A DNA stretch of 41,399 nucleotides from assembly GCA_946480815.1 (NCBI GenBank), contig CAMLLB010000033.1, positions 1-41,399 on the forward strand, read 5' to 3'. Below the pieces are notes generated by a model. The model saw nothing but the letters and a program-made list of their open reading frames with translations. It was not told where the DNA came from and made no database searches. Of this stretch, positions 8,931 through 18,000 are shown piece by piece; position 1 is the stretch's first letter; each line of letters starts with the position of its first letter. Made by a program: the position numbers and the translations under genes. The DNA comes from an uncultured Flavobacteriales bacterium (lineage in GTDB: Bacteria; Bacteroidota; Bacteroidia; Flavobacteriales; Crocinitomicaceae).

Positions 8931-11321
8931 GATATTAACGTGACCAATAATGGTATCCGAAATGTTTGATCTTGAAGTGTATTTGATCTTATAAGTATAC
9001 GTTCCGTCCGGAACCAATAAGTCTTTATATGTTCCATCCCATTCCCAACGGATACTGTTGGAATGAAATACCTGTTGCCCCCAACGATCATAAATCGTGA
9101 CATCAATTTCTTTGATATTGATCATGGATGCTTTGAATGTATTATTAAACTGATTTCCGTCGGGAGTAAAGGTATTTGGAACATAGATCCAATATTCCTC
9201 CTGGATAGTGATCGGTTTCACAACTGTGTCTTTACAACCAAGATAATTGGTGGCTATGAGTGTAACATAATAAGTTCCGGGTACATCGTATGTATTGTTC
9301 GGATGAACTAAAGTTGAGGTTTGACCATCACCAAATTCCCATTCGTACGAACTTCCTCCCGATGTCAAATTTTGAAATGTAATAGGTAAGTCCTCAAATA
9401 AGGTATGGCTCGAAATAATAAAGTCTGCGACCGGTTCAATGACAGTTACGGTAGTTGTTCCTTCGACTGTGAAGGTCTGACATTCGTCTGAGACTGAAAC
9501 GGTATAAGAAGTGGTAGTATACGGATGTACAAATACCTGTGCAGTTGTTTCGTCACTATGCAGCCAATCGTAGAAATACTGTCCGTATCCTCCTGTTGCG
9601 CTCACACTGATCGGAACAGTATCTCCCGGACAAACAGTCTGATTCGGTGACATGGTAAGTACTAACGGAGGACTTGTAATCGTATATAAAACACTATCAA
9701 TAGAGGTAACATCACATTGGTCTGTCACTTCAACATAATACATTGTGCTGGTACTTGGAATGACATCGAGCGTATCATTTGTTCCCAGAACTGTTCCGTT
9801 CGAAAGATGCCAGGAGAAGACAAAATTTCCGGCGCCACCGCTAACCTGAGCCGTTAATTCCTTCGGAACGTATGGGCAAATTTCAGTAATATCCGGTGTT
9901 GTTACGATAGCAATCGGAGGATAAACCGGAACTGTCACTGTTGCAACTGCGTTTGCAGTTTGATTCAGACAAGCATCGGTGACTGAAACTGTATAATTTT
10001 GTGTCGCAGGCGGATTAACAATAATAGAGGCTGTAGTTTCACCGGTACTCCAAAGGATCGTATACGGACCGGAACCTCCGCTGGGAACAGCTATAAGTTC
10101 TGCTTCATCCTGAGGACAAAGTTTATCCACAGAGTTCACGGTTACCTGAACCGGTTGAATGTCATCGATTTTAAGATTCAATTGCAACGGATTGGAACCG
10201 CCGCAAGGATCGGGAACGTCAAAAATCAGATCAATAGTTTCCACGCCTTCAGTAAGCCCGTCGGCTAGTGCATTGAACGTAAATTGAACGGTGTTCTGGC
10301 CTGGTGCAAAAGTGACAGAATTAGGAATGTTGGAGTAATCCACACCTTCTGTAGCAGTTCCTCCAACAGTAATCGGAATTGTAGTTGAAGCAGCAGTGGA
10401 ACCATTTCTTTTCAGTGTAACAGTTGTCGTTACGCAACCTTCTGCCATTGTCACCCCATCATTGAAGGCATCAAATGACATGACGTAGTCTACTTCAACC
10501 GGAACTTTGGATGTCAAACTGTTTGCCTCCAGGAAAATACCCGAGTCAAAAATTCCATCTCCTGCATCTGCAATGGCAATGATCAGGTGATAGGTTTGTC
10601 CACACTGTACTTTTGAAACTGCTTCCAGTACTTTTGTAAAACCGTCGTATTGAATATAGGCAGATGAGCCATTGAATGGAGCCTGATTACCATTTCCATT
10701 ATTTACATAATATGCAGAATTGCTTGCACCACATGGTCCGACACCACTTCCGGTACCTCCTGGGTTTCCGCCATTTACGTTATTAATTGTAACGGTTGCC
10801 CCATTTGGTAATTTTGCCATGTTTTGTGTTCCGCCGGGAATTCCAGGGCCAGAAATGAAAAATGCGAAAGCATCGTTAAATTGGGAACAGACGTATTCCG
10901 GGTATTCCTCCGAACCAAAAACATATTTAAAACGCACGGTATCGGAATAAGGAACAAAATCAAATTCCAAAATAGCAGCGTTGTAAGTACTTGCTCCGGC
11001 CTGGGCAGTCAAAGCCCCGAAACCCGGATAATTGTTATCAACTCCTGAATTGGATGAATTATTTGGTCCTTGCGGACCGCTTCCGCTATTTGCAATTGTT
11101 CCGGTTGTGATTACAACACCTGAATTGATTCCGAGGTTTGTACCGTTTGCAGTGAACTTACCAATTGCAGCCGAAGCTCCCGAGTAATTGATATTGGAAA
11201 CTGTAACTCCGGGACCTAGGAGCGTATTCTGAACTAAGGATGCAGCACTTTGAGGAGATGTGACCAATTGGCCCATCAGGGAAAGAGGAAAAAGAAGTGC
11301 TATAATCCAAAGTAGCTTCAT
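8922..11321 (-). CDS. Choice-of-anchor L / PKD protein with T9SS type B (gliding-associated) C-terminal domain
   Basis: 799 residues. Signal peptide 1-17 (MKLLWIIALLFPLSLMG). Residues about 20-270 are a choice-of-anchor L domain (FKYVFGSEEYPEYVCSQFND, AFAFFISGPG). A Calx-beta-like segment follows (about 280-385, GTATEGVDYS and VTFAPGQNTVQFTF). Three SprB/Ig-like units have SGGSGPYTILWS-, SGGAGNFVFSWH- and TGGYGQYFYDWL-type cores (390-628). A PKD domain (630-706) shows YEWEFGDGQTS. The type B sorting domain (710-799) reads VPNTFTPDGNQFNNTFK ... YDRWGQQVF ... WDGTYKD. It is predicted to be exported by T9SS to the surface. Type B cargo often sits beside a PorP/SprF partner; none flanks this gene. 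Confidence 0.9.
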   Translation of the reverse strand: MKLLWIIALLFPLSLMGQLVTSPQSAASLVQNTLLGPGVTVSNINYSGASAAIGKFTANGTNLGINSGVVITTGTIANSGSGPQGPNNSSNSGVDNNYPGFGALTAQAGASTYNAAILEFDFVPYSDTVRFKYVFGSEEYPEYVCSQFNDAFAFFISGPGIPGGTQNMAKLPNGATVTINNVNGGNPGGTGSGVGPCGASNSAYYVNNGNGNQAPFNGSSAYIQYDGFTKVLEAVSKVQCGQTYHLIIAIADAGDGIFDSGIFLEANSLTSKVPVEVDYVMSFDAFNDGVTMAEGCVTTTVTLKRNGSTAASTTIPITVGGTATEGVDYSNIPNSVTFAPGQNTVQFTFNALADGLTEGVETIDLIFDVPDPCGGSNPLQLNLKIDDIQPVQVTVNSVDKLCPQDEAELIAVPSGGSGPYTILWSTGETTASIIVNPPATQNYTVSVTDACLNQTANAVATVTVPVYPPIAIVTTPDITEICPYVPKELTAQVSGGAGNFVFSWHLSNGTVLGTNDTLDVIPSTSTMYYVEVTDQCDVTSIDSVLYTITSPPLVLTMSPNQTVCPGDTVPISVSATGGYGQYFYDWLHSDETTAQVFVHPYTTTSYTVSVSDECQTFTVEGTTTVTVIEPVADFIISSHTLFEDLPITFQNLTSGGSSYEWEFGDGQTSTLVHPNNTYDVPGTYYVTLIATNYLGCKDTVVKPITIQEEYWIYVPNTFTPDGNQFNNTFKASMINIKEIDVTIYDRWGQQVFHSNSIRWEWDGTYKDLLVPDGTYTYKIKYTSRSNISDTIIGHVNILK

Positions 11322-11443
11322 ACTGTAAATAACGTTCCTAAAATAGAATAGTTGTTTCCTGAATGCAAAAAGCGAACCAAAATGGAAATATACTGATTAA
11401 ACGGTAGGAACCAGTTATTTATCAGTCAAAAAAAATCATAAAA

Positions 11444-13282
11444 TCAGCTGAAAATTCCCTGAAGTCCGCACAGGTTTGCATATGTTCCTCCCAATGCAAT
11501 CAGATCCTGATGTTTTCCACGTTCAATAATCTGACCTTTTGAGAGTACTAAAATTTCATCAGCATTGATAATCGTACTCATTCGGTGGGCAATAATCAAC
11601 GAGGTCCGGTCTTTCATCAATTCATCCAAAGCTCCTTGAACAATGCGTTCACTTTCTGTATCCAATGCGGAAGTAGCTTCATCTAAAATCAAAATAGACG
11701 GATCTTTTAAAACGGCCCTTGCGATACTCAGACGTTGTTTCTGACCTCCTGAAAGTTTATTTCCGCGCTCTCCAATGACCGTATCGTAACCATTTTCGAG
11801 TTGTTCAATGAAACTATCTGCATGGGCAATTTTTGCGGCCTTAACGATCAATTCCATAGAAACATCATCTCTTCCGAATGCAATATTATTTCGAACGGTA
11901 TCATTGAAAAGAATAGATTCCTGGGAAACAATCCCGATATTTCTATGCAAATCTTCCAATCCGTATTCTTTGATGTTGATGTCATCAATATAGATCGCCC
12001 CTTCATTGACATCGTAAAAACGAGGAAGTAAATCGGCAATGGTAGATTTTCCACTCCCGGACTCACCAACCAATGCAATCGTTTTTCCTCGTTTCAAGTC
12101 GAAGTTGATGTTCTTCAGGACCCATTCGTCTTTGTATTTGAAACTCACGGATTCCAGTCGGATGTCATTTTTCAGTCCATCCAGTTTTTTTGGATTTTTA
12201 GATTCATAAATGCTTTCATCCATATCCAGGATTGCATTGATCCGGTCCCGGGAAGCCTCTGCTTTATTTAAATTCCCAACTGCAGTTGCAATTCCTTGTA
12301 TCGGTCTCAACAATTGGGAAAAAACGATGATGAAGGTAATGAATTCCTCACCGGTGAGGCTGTTCGTATCTTTATCCAGGATCATGATCCCGCCAAACCA
12401 AACAAGACAGATCATGACCGCTGCACCTAAGAATTCATTCAATGGAGGAGACAGGTCCTTTTTGCGGAAAGTGCGTGTGACCAATTGCTGATGTCTTAAG
12501 TTGATCTTGCGGAAACGTTCCGTCATGAATCGAATAGCATTGAATGCTTTAATTATTTTGATTCCGCCCAATGCCTCTTCAATGGTTGAAAAAACGATCC
12601 CGTTCTGCTCTTGTTGCAGTTTTGCCGTACGTTTCAGACTTTTTCCGATACGCGAAATAACAAAAGCAGAGATTGGAAGCAAGATGAAAGAGATCAGTGT
12701 TAATTGCGGACTGATATATAACAGGGATCCGACTGTAATGATGATAGCAAACGGTTCCCGGTAGATCAATTCCAAAATAGCTACAACAGCAATTTCAATT
12801 TCTCCCACATCGCTGTTCATGCGTGACATTAAATCTCCTTTGCGCTCCTCCGTATAAAAAGATAGCGGAAGCTTCATGGCTTTCGAAAAGATGCTGTCTT
12901 TTACATCTCTGACGACTGCCATTCTCAATTGAGATTGATGCCAAATGGCACCGTAACGGGTTAGATTCTTCAGGAAAAATGCCGCGAGAACAGAGATACA
13001 AACAAATAAAAGAGCTTGTTTCGGGTCTTCTTTTACCATTTCCTGCATGGTGTAATTATACAGGTCTTTACAGTAAATGAAAAAATTAGTGAAGCCTCCG
13101 TTATAGACAGGTTCCGGTAAATTAGTAACCTGATCCGGCTTAAAGATCAATTGCAGGAAAGGGATAAACAAAATCATCGAGATGAGATTGAATATCACAA
13201 AAAGCAGGTTGTAAAAAATCGTAAGTATCGCCGGAGCTTTATACGAAAACGTGTATTTATGGAATGCCAATATTGATTTCAT
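11444..13282 (-). CDS. MsbA-like ABC exporter (fused transmembrane and ATPase domains)
   Basis: 612 residues from the ATG at 13282. An in-frame TTG at 13291 lies inside the promoter -7 box, so I reject it. The N-terminal half has the usual exporter transmembrane helices (roughly residues 15-330) with the RMNSDVGEIE-type coupling region. The ATPase half carries Walker A GESGSGKST (about 406-414), the Q-loop SQESILF, signature LSGGQKQR (about 510-517), Walker B ILILDEATSALD and switch His AHR. This is the MsbA/MdlB lipid and multidrug exporter family, a probable inner-membrane flippase. waaA elsewhere in the window shows that the cell makes Kdo-lipid A, but the substrate cannot be read from sequence. 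It is divergent from rbfA with a 67-bp gap. Confidence 0.9.
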   Translation of the reverse strand: MKSILAFHKYTFSYKAPAILTIFYNLLFVIFNLISMILFIPFLQLIFKPDQVTNLPEPVYNGGFTNFFIYCKDLYNYTMQEMVKEDPKQALLFVCISVLAAFFLKNLTRYGAIWHQSQLRMAVVRDVKDSIFSKAMKLPLSFYTEERKGDLMSRMNSDVGEIEIAVVAILELIYREPFAIIITVGSLLYISPQLTLISFILLPISAFVISRIGKSLKRTAKLQQEQNGIVFSTIEEALGGIKIIKAFNAIRFMTERFRKINLRHQQLVTRTFRKKDLSPPLNEFLGAAVMICLVWFGGIMILDKDTNSLTGEEFITFIIVFSQLLRPIQGIATAVGNLNKAEASRDRINAILDMDESIYESKNPKKLDGLKNDIRLESVSFKYKDEWVLKNINFDLKRGKTIALVGESGSGKSTIADLLPRFYDVNEGAIYIDDINIKEYGLEDLHRNIGIVSQESILFNDTVRNNIAFGRDDVSMELIVKAAKIAHADSFIEQLENGYDTVIGERGNKLSGGQKQRLSIARAVLKDPSILILDEATSALDTESERIVQGALDELMKDRTSLIIAHRMSTIINADEILVLSKGQIIERGKHQDLIALGGTYANLCGLQGIFS

Positions 13283-13288
13283 GCAGTA

Positions 13289-13296
13289 CAAAGATA
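13289..13296 (-). promoter_or_regulatory. -7 promoter box (TATCTTTG) for the ABC exporter
   Basis: Minus-strand TATCTTTG, 6 nt before the ATG at 13282. No convincing TTG is at the -33 distance. The short gap implies a near-leaderless message. Confidence 0.42.
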
Positions 13297-13310
13297 TGTT
13301 TTTGTTGTCC

Positions 13311-13345
13311 TTTGTGTATGAACGAGTTTACAATTCTTAACTTTG
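13311..13345 (+). promoter_or_regulatory. rbfA promoter: TTTG (13311) and TAACTTTG (13338)
   Basis: A -33-like TTTG at 13311-13314 and an exact -7 box TAACTTTG at 13338-13345 with a 23-bp spacer, somewhat long. Only CAGC separates the box from the ATG at 13350, which predicts a leaderless or nearly leaderless transcript. Confidence 0.5.
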
Positions 13346-13349
13346 CAGC

Positions 13350-13685
13350 ATGAGTTCAATTAGACAAAACCGAATTGAGGGTGTAATTCAAGAGGAATTA
13401 TCAACTTATTTTCAACGCAATGCACGTGAAATTTGCCTGGGTGCAATGGTCAGTGTGACGATAGTAAGAGTAACTTCCGACCTGTCTTTGGCGCGTATTT
13501 ATTTATCTGTTTTCGCAGGTCCTGATAAAAAAGAAGTTTTAAATCATATTCAGCAGAATTCACGTAAAATTCGTGGTGAAGTCGGAAAGCGTTTGAAGAA
13601 TATGCATAAGATTCCCGAATTGTTGTTTTACATCGATGATTCTTTGGATTATGCTGAAACCATTGATAAATTGCTGAAAGATTAA
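13350..13685 (+). CDS. rbfA: Ribosome-binding factor A
   Basis: 111 residues, the usual length for RbfA. It begins MSSIRQNRIEGVIQEELSTYF and contains the family's VTIVRVTSDLSLARIYLSVF segment and the C-terminal KIPELLFYIDDSLDYAETIDKLL. RbfA is a KH-type cold-shock factor that binds the 30S subunit and assists late 16S rRNA 5'-end maturation. It is the first gene of a two-gene unit: its TAA stop (13683-13685) overlaps the apparent first codon of the following permease, so their translation is probably coupled. Confidence 0.93.
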   Translation: MSSIRQNRIEGVIQEELSTYFQRNAREICLGAMVSVTIVRVTSDLSLARIYLSVFAGPDKKEVLNHIQQNSRKIRGEVGKRLKNMHKIPELLFYIDDSLDYAETIDKLLKD

Positions 13686-14898
13686 GGTTTCATTTTTCAT
13701 AGCGAGAAGATACCTTCGGTATACCCGGAAACAACGTAATCTGGTCAATTGGATTACGCGGATTTCTGTTGTTGGAATTGCTGTTATTACAGCTGCATTG
13801 GTGATTATTTTGTCGGCTTTCAATGGCATTGAACAAATGGTTTCCAAGTTGTATTCGGATTATGACCCTGCTATTTCCATGCGTTCACTGGAAGGTAAAA
13901 CATTTGATTCCACAACTGTAAATTTAGGAGATTTACGAAGAATTCCGGGAGTTATTTCGCTGTCTAAAGCGATTGAAGAAACGGTAATCATCAAGCATGG
14001 AAAAAAATGGATCAATGCCCGAATGATGGGAGTCGATTATTCTTTCACAGAAGCTTGTAATTTAAAGCAGCACATGGTTGACGGTTATCCTTACCTCGAA
14101 GAAAATGGTGAACCGACTGCAGTTATCGGTGCAAGTTTGCTGGATAAAATTGACGGTTATATTTCGGAGATGGATGGCTACGAAGAACTTACACTTTATA
14201 CGCCCTTGAGAGACGCCTCCATTGCCCGTTTGAAAAGTCCGTTTAAGGTTTCTCCCTTGAAAGTAGTTGGACGAATGAACTATAACAAAGACGTAAATAT
14301 GTCTGATTTATTGGTCCCGATCAATTATGCAGAAATTCAGTTGAATTACGGTTCGGATATTACAGCCATTTATTTTCACGTAAAGAAGGAGAATATCGAA
14401 AATGTGAAAGCAACGCTTGAAAACAGATTCGGAAAAAAATTCGAAGTGAAAACGGCCGCTGAAAAGAACGAGTTGATTTTTAAAACAAGTGAAAGTGAAA
14501 AGAAAATTGTGGTGCTGATCCTGCTTTTTATTTTCGTTTTGGCGGCCTTTAATTTAGTAGCTTCCCTGAATATGTTGTTCATAGAGAAAAAGGAAAACAT
14601 TGAAACGATGGAACGTTTTGGTGCTACGAAACGATTCATATTCCAGATTTTCTTTTTTGAGGGAATATTGATCGCGTTTAAGGGGATATTGATCGGCCTG
14701 GCTTTAGGTGTTGGGGTTTGTTTACTCCAAATGCAGTTTTCCTTGCTTCAAATGCCGAATTCAGGAGGAGAAGCTTTTCCGATCATTCTCCGGGTAAAAG
14801 ACGTACTGTTTATTTTTGGGATGGTGGTTCTTTTAAGTGTGTTGTCTTCGTACTTCCCGGTGCGGTATTTGGTTCGGAGGACGATTGATGGAATCTAG
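13681..14898 (+). CDS. FtsX-family permease, LolC/LolE-like; apparent ATT start
   Basis: About 405 residues. The frame is open from 13678, directly after a TGA at 13675. Reading from 13681 gives (I/M)KVSFFIARRYLRYTRKQR followed by the first membrane helix (ISVVGIAVITAALVIILSAFNG), the expected N-terminus of LolC/E permeases. The frame has no ATG, GTG or TTG before the TTG at 13798, which would cut away the cytoplasmic tail and most of helix 1. The ATT at 13681 overlapping the rbfA stop is therefore the best start. A periplasmic domain follows, then three C-terminal helices (about residues 275-395, including FNLVASLNMLFIEKKENIETMERFGATKRFI). The probable role is lipoprotein release to the outer membrane with a separately encoded ATPase, not in this window. 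Confidence 0.82.
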   Translation: MKVSFFIARRYLRYTRKQRNLVNWITRISVVGIAVITAALVIILSAFNGIEQMVSKLYSDYDPAISMRSLEGKTFDSTTVNLGDLRRIPGVISLSKAIEETVIIKHGKKWINARMMGVDYSFTEACNLKQHMVDGYPYLEENGEPTAVIGASLLDKIDGYISEMDGYEELTLYTPLRDASIARLKSPFKVSPLKVVGRMNYNKDVNMSDLLVPINYAEIQLNYGSDITAIYFHVKKENIENVKATLENRFGKKFEVKTAAEKNELIFKTSESEKKIVVLILLFIFVLAAFNLVASLNMLFIEKKENIETMERFGATKRFIFQIFFFEGILIAFKGILIGLALGVGVCLLQMQFSLLQMPNSGGEAFPIILRVKDVLFIFGMVVLLSVLSSYFPVRYLVRRTIDGI

Positions 14899-14906
14899 GT
14901 TGCTTT

Positions 14907-15009
14907 TTTGTGAACCAATTAACTAAATGGTTTACAAGATGAAGTTAAAACATTGGTTTTTAATCGATTAATCTTATTTGGTTACCAAGTTAATAAAATG
15001 GTTCACAAA
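14907..15009. repeat. Inverted-repeat element between convergent genes
   Basis: Perfect 11-bp arms, TTTGTGAACCA (14907-14917) and TGGTTCACAAA (14999-15009), enclose several related copies of (A)TGGTT(T/A/C)(A/C)CAA and TTAA-type motifs. It fills the 157-bp gap between two convergent genes and could act as a bidirectional transcription barrier. There is no GC-rich stem plus T-run of the classical type. Confidence 0.5.
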
Positions 15010-15055
15010 CCTGGCTAACCACTTGATAAACAGATGTTTGCAAATGAATATCACA

Positions 15056-18000
15056 TTAATCTTTCGGCTGATACTTCTTCAATCCAATAATCGTAATATC
15101 ATCCGTTTGTTCATGTCCCTCAGACCAGTTTGACCAGGCATTTTCAAAGTATTTTTTCTGCAAAGGCATTGATTCTACTTTGATCTTCTCCAGGAGTTCA
15201 CGAATGCGTTTGAACGAGAATTTTTTGTTCCGGATAGATCCGAATTGCTTTTGGAATCCGTCAGTGATCAGGTAAAGCCGGTCATCATCGGCAAGGGAAA
15301 TTTCCCGGTGTTCATAGATTTGGACTTCTGAATCCTGCTCAATTTTCGTGGACCGGTAGAGTAAGAATTCCTCCCGGTGAATATGGATCAATGCAACTCC
15401 ACTGGTTGCAAATTGGATCTTATCTCCTTCAAAAACAACCACCAGCGCATCCATGCCTTCAGTTGTTAAACTATTGGTCCCGTGATGCAGGAGTTTGTGG
15501 AGTTCAATGTTCAATCCGTTAAGAATTTGTGCCGGATCGTCAATTTTTCGTTCGATCACCAATTGGTTCAACAGGTTAATTCCAAGAATGGTCATAAATG
15601 CTCCCGGAACACCATGTCCCGTACAATCAGCCAGTACAAGAATCAATTTATTTCCAATCCGGTGAGTCCAGTAAAAATCACCACTCACAATGTCTTTCGG
15701 TTTGAAGATCACAAAATAATCTTCGAAATGACTTCCGAATTCAGAAGCTTTTGGCAAGAGACTGTATTGAATCCGTTTGGCTGAATTGATACTCGAAGTA
15801 ATGTCCTTGTTTTGCTGTTCGATCAATAATTCATTTGCCCTTTTTTCTGTTATATCACGTGCAAGCGCTGTAAACCCGATGATCCGTTTTCTTGAACCCG
15901 GTTCAAATACAATCGATGCATTTTGTCCCAGCCAGATAATTCGTCCTTCCTTTGTTCGGATTGGAAATTCAAGATAGGTATTCTGAATACGATTAATGAT
16001 CTGGTTCCGGAAGAAATCCTTTACAATTTCGCGGTATTCCGGGTGCACGATTGTAATGGAATTCTTACCAATGAGGTTCTCGTTCTTATAACCGAAGGTC
16101 CGGCTGCTCATTTCATTCAGGTAGATAAAGTTTCCATCAATATCCGTATTGAAGATCATATCGTGAGCGTTCTCAACCAGGGATTGATAATTGGTTGTCA
16201 AGGTCAGTTTTTCTGTGACATCCTGCCCCATGATTACACGGACAGAATCGGAAAAATACTTGCAGGACCACTCGATCCAGATAACTTCTCCCTTTTTATT
16301 ATACATCGGGACCAGGAATATTTTCCCGTCAGAAAACTCGTCACCCAAAGAAAATTCACGCATTTCGGCAGAAACAACAATTGGATTTAATGTTGAGAGG
16401 GATTTACCGACAATCATATTCGAATCGATATGCAGCAAAGTGGAAAGGTTCTTACTGCAATAGGTAATGATTCCCTTTTGATCGAAGGAGATTGCCATCA
16501 TATTACCCTTATTCAAAATGTTACTCACGAAAAATAATTTTTCAAGCGAGTCATTTCTCAAATAGGTTATCATGATCGTGAGTGCGGACGAAACTCCCAT
16601 GGTAAGAATGAAAAGCACACTATTATATACCGGATTTTCAATCCAGATCAGCATCAGTACCGAAACAAAGATCTCAAGTAAACAAATGATAATGATTGAT
16701 CGGATGTTGTTCAGCATGTAGGGTAAAACACTTGAAACCAGCACAAGTGCAATCACCGGATAAGGATGAATATGGGTGATAAACAGCAAGTAGAAAAACT
16801 GGACGAGTACCACCAGAAGCGATATGTAAAGACTTAAGTTGTTAATATTGTCGAGTCGATTTCTACGACTGGAAAATTTATGTGCGGCAAAGCCAACAAG
16901 AAGGATTGAACTTGCAATAAAATTGGCAGTTATGCTTCCAAGGCTTTTATCTACAAAGTAATAAATGATCAGACCGGTAATTACATCGCTTAATGCTCCA
17001 AACAAGAGCAATTTTGGAACAAACCTGGGATCAAGTGAGTTGTAACTGATCTCATAAAGATTGATCCGCATTCCGGTGCGTGTCCATTCCAGGTAACCAA
17101 TGTTTAAAAGTCCCAGAAATAAAATGATAATGACAATGAACCATTTGGATTGCCAGATCGGATTGTGAATGATGATCGGGTATTCTGAGATCTCGGAAAA
17201 GTTGATTCCATCGAAACTGGATTTCACTTCTAAACGATAAGCACCATTTTCCAGCTCCGGGAGTTTCATTTCACCCGGATTATTCAATTTGATCCAGAAT
17301 TTGTGGTATCCACCGATCCGGTAATAATATTCCAGACCGCTATTTTTAGATAAAATTGTTTTGAAGGTCAGGTATTTTCCCTGATCGACATCACGTATGA
17401 CGCCATTTTGGAACAAACGGCCTTTAATAATGATCGGTTTTGGAGGAACCGGATAATTCTTTAAAATTTCGGTGTTGATCAAAAACAAACCTTCAGAGGT
17501 TCCGACGAACGATTTGTTTTCATCCTGGAAGACTGCCCGCATGTTCGTTTCATAGCCTTTGAACCCGTTTTTTTCGTTGTAATTTTTGTGATAAACAACT
17601 TTCCCTTTTTGGTCCATTTTGAGAATGTGAATTCCCAGGTTTGTACCGATAATCAGGTTTCCAAGTTTATCGGATGAAAGTGTATAGAACAGATAAGAAG
17701 GTAAAATTGCGGGATCTTTGATAATGGTCAAACGGTGGTTGCGGTCAATTCCTGCTATCCCGCGATCCATTGTAAACCAAAGGTTTCCATACAAGTCAAC
17801 GGTTGAATTTCCGGCATAAGCACCAATCGAATTGAAGTAGGATAGGTGTTTAATCTCTTTTGTTGCCAGGTTCAACTTTCTGATTCCTTCGTTTGTTCCC
17901 AGGTAAAGGAATTTTCCATCAGCAGATTGTTGACCGCAATAGAAATAATTCGGGGATCCCTTCATTTTTAATTTGGTGCTGGTCCTGGTTTTCGGATCAT

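Noticed and set aside
13675..13800. Frameshift or pseudogene at the start of the rbfA-linked permease
   Set aside because: Both rbfA and the permease read through without internal stops and the full expected N-terminus is encoded in one frame from 13681; an unusual start codon explains the data better than a mutation.
15482..16463. Several reading frames of 66-155 codons on the strand opposite the sensor gene
   Set aside because: They lie wholly antisense to the PAS and SpoIIE domains, which are clearly real, and show no recognisable domains.
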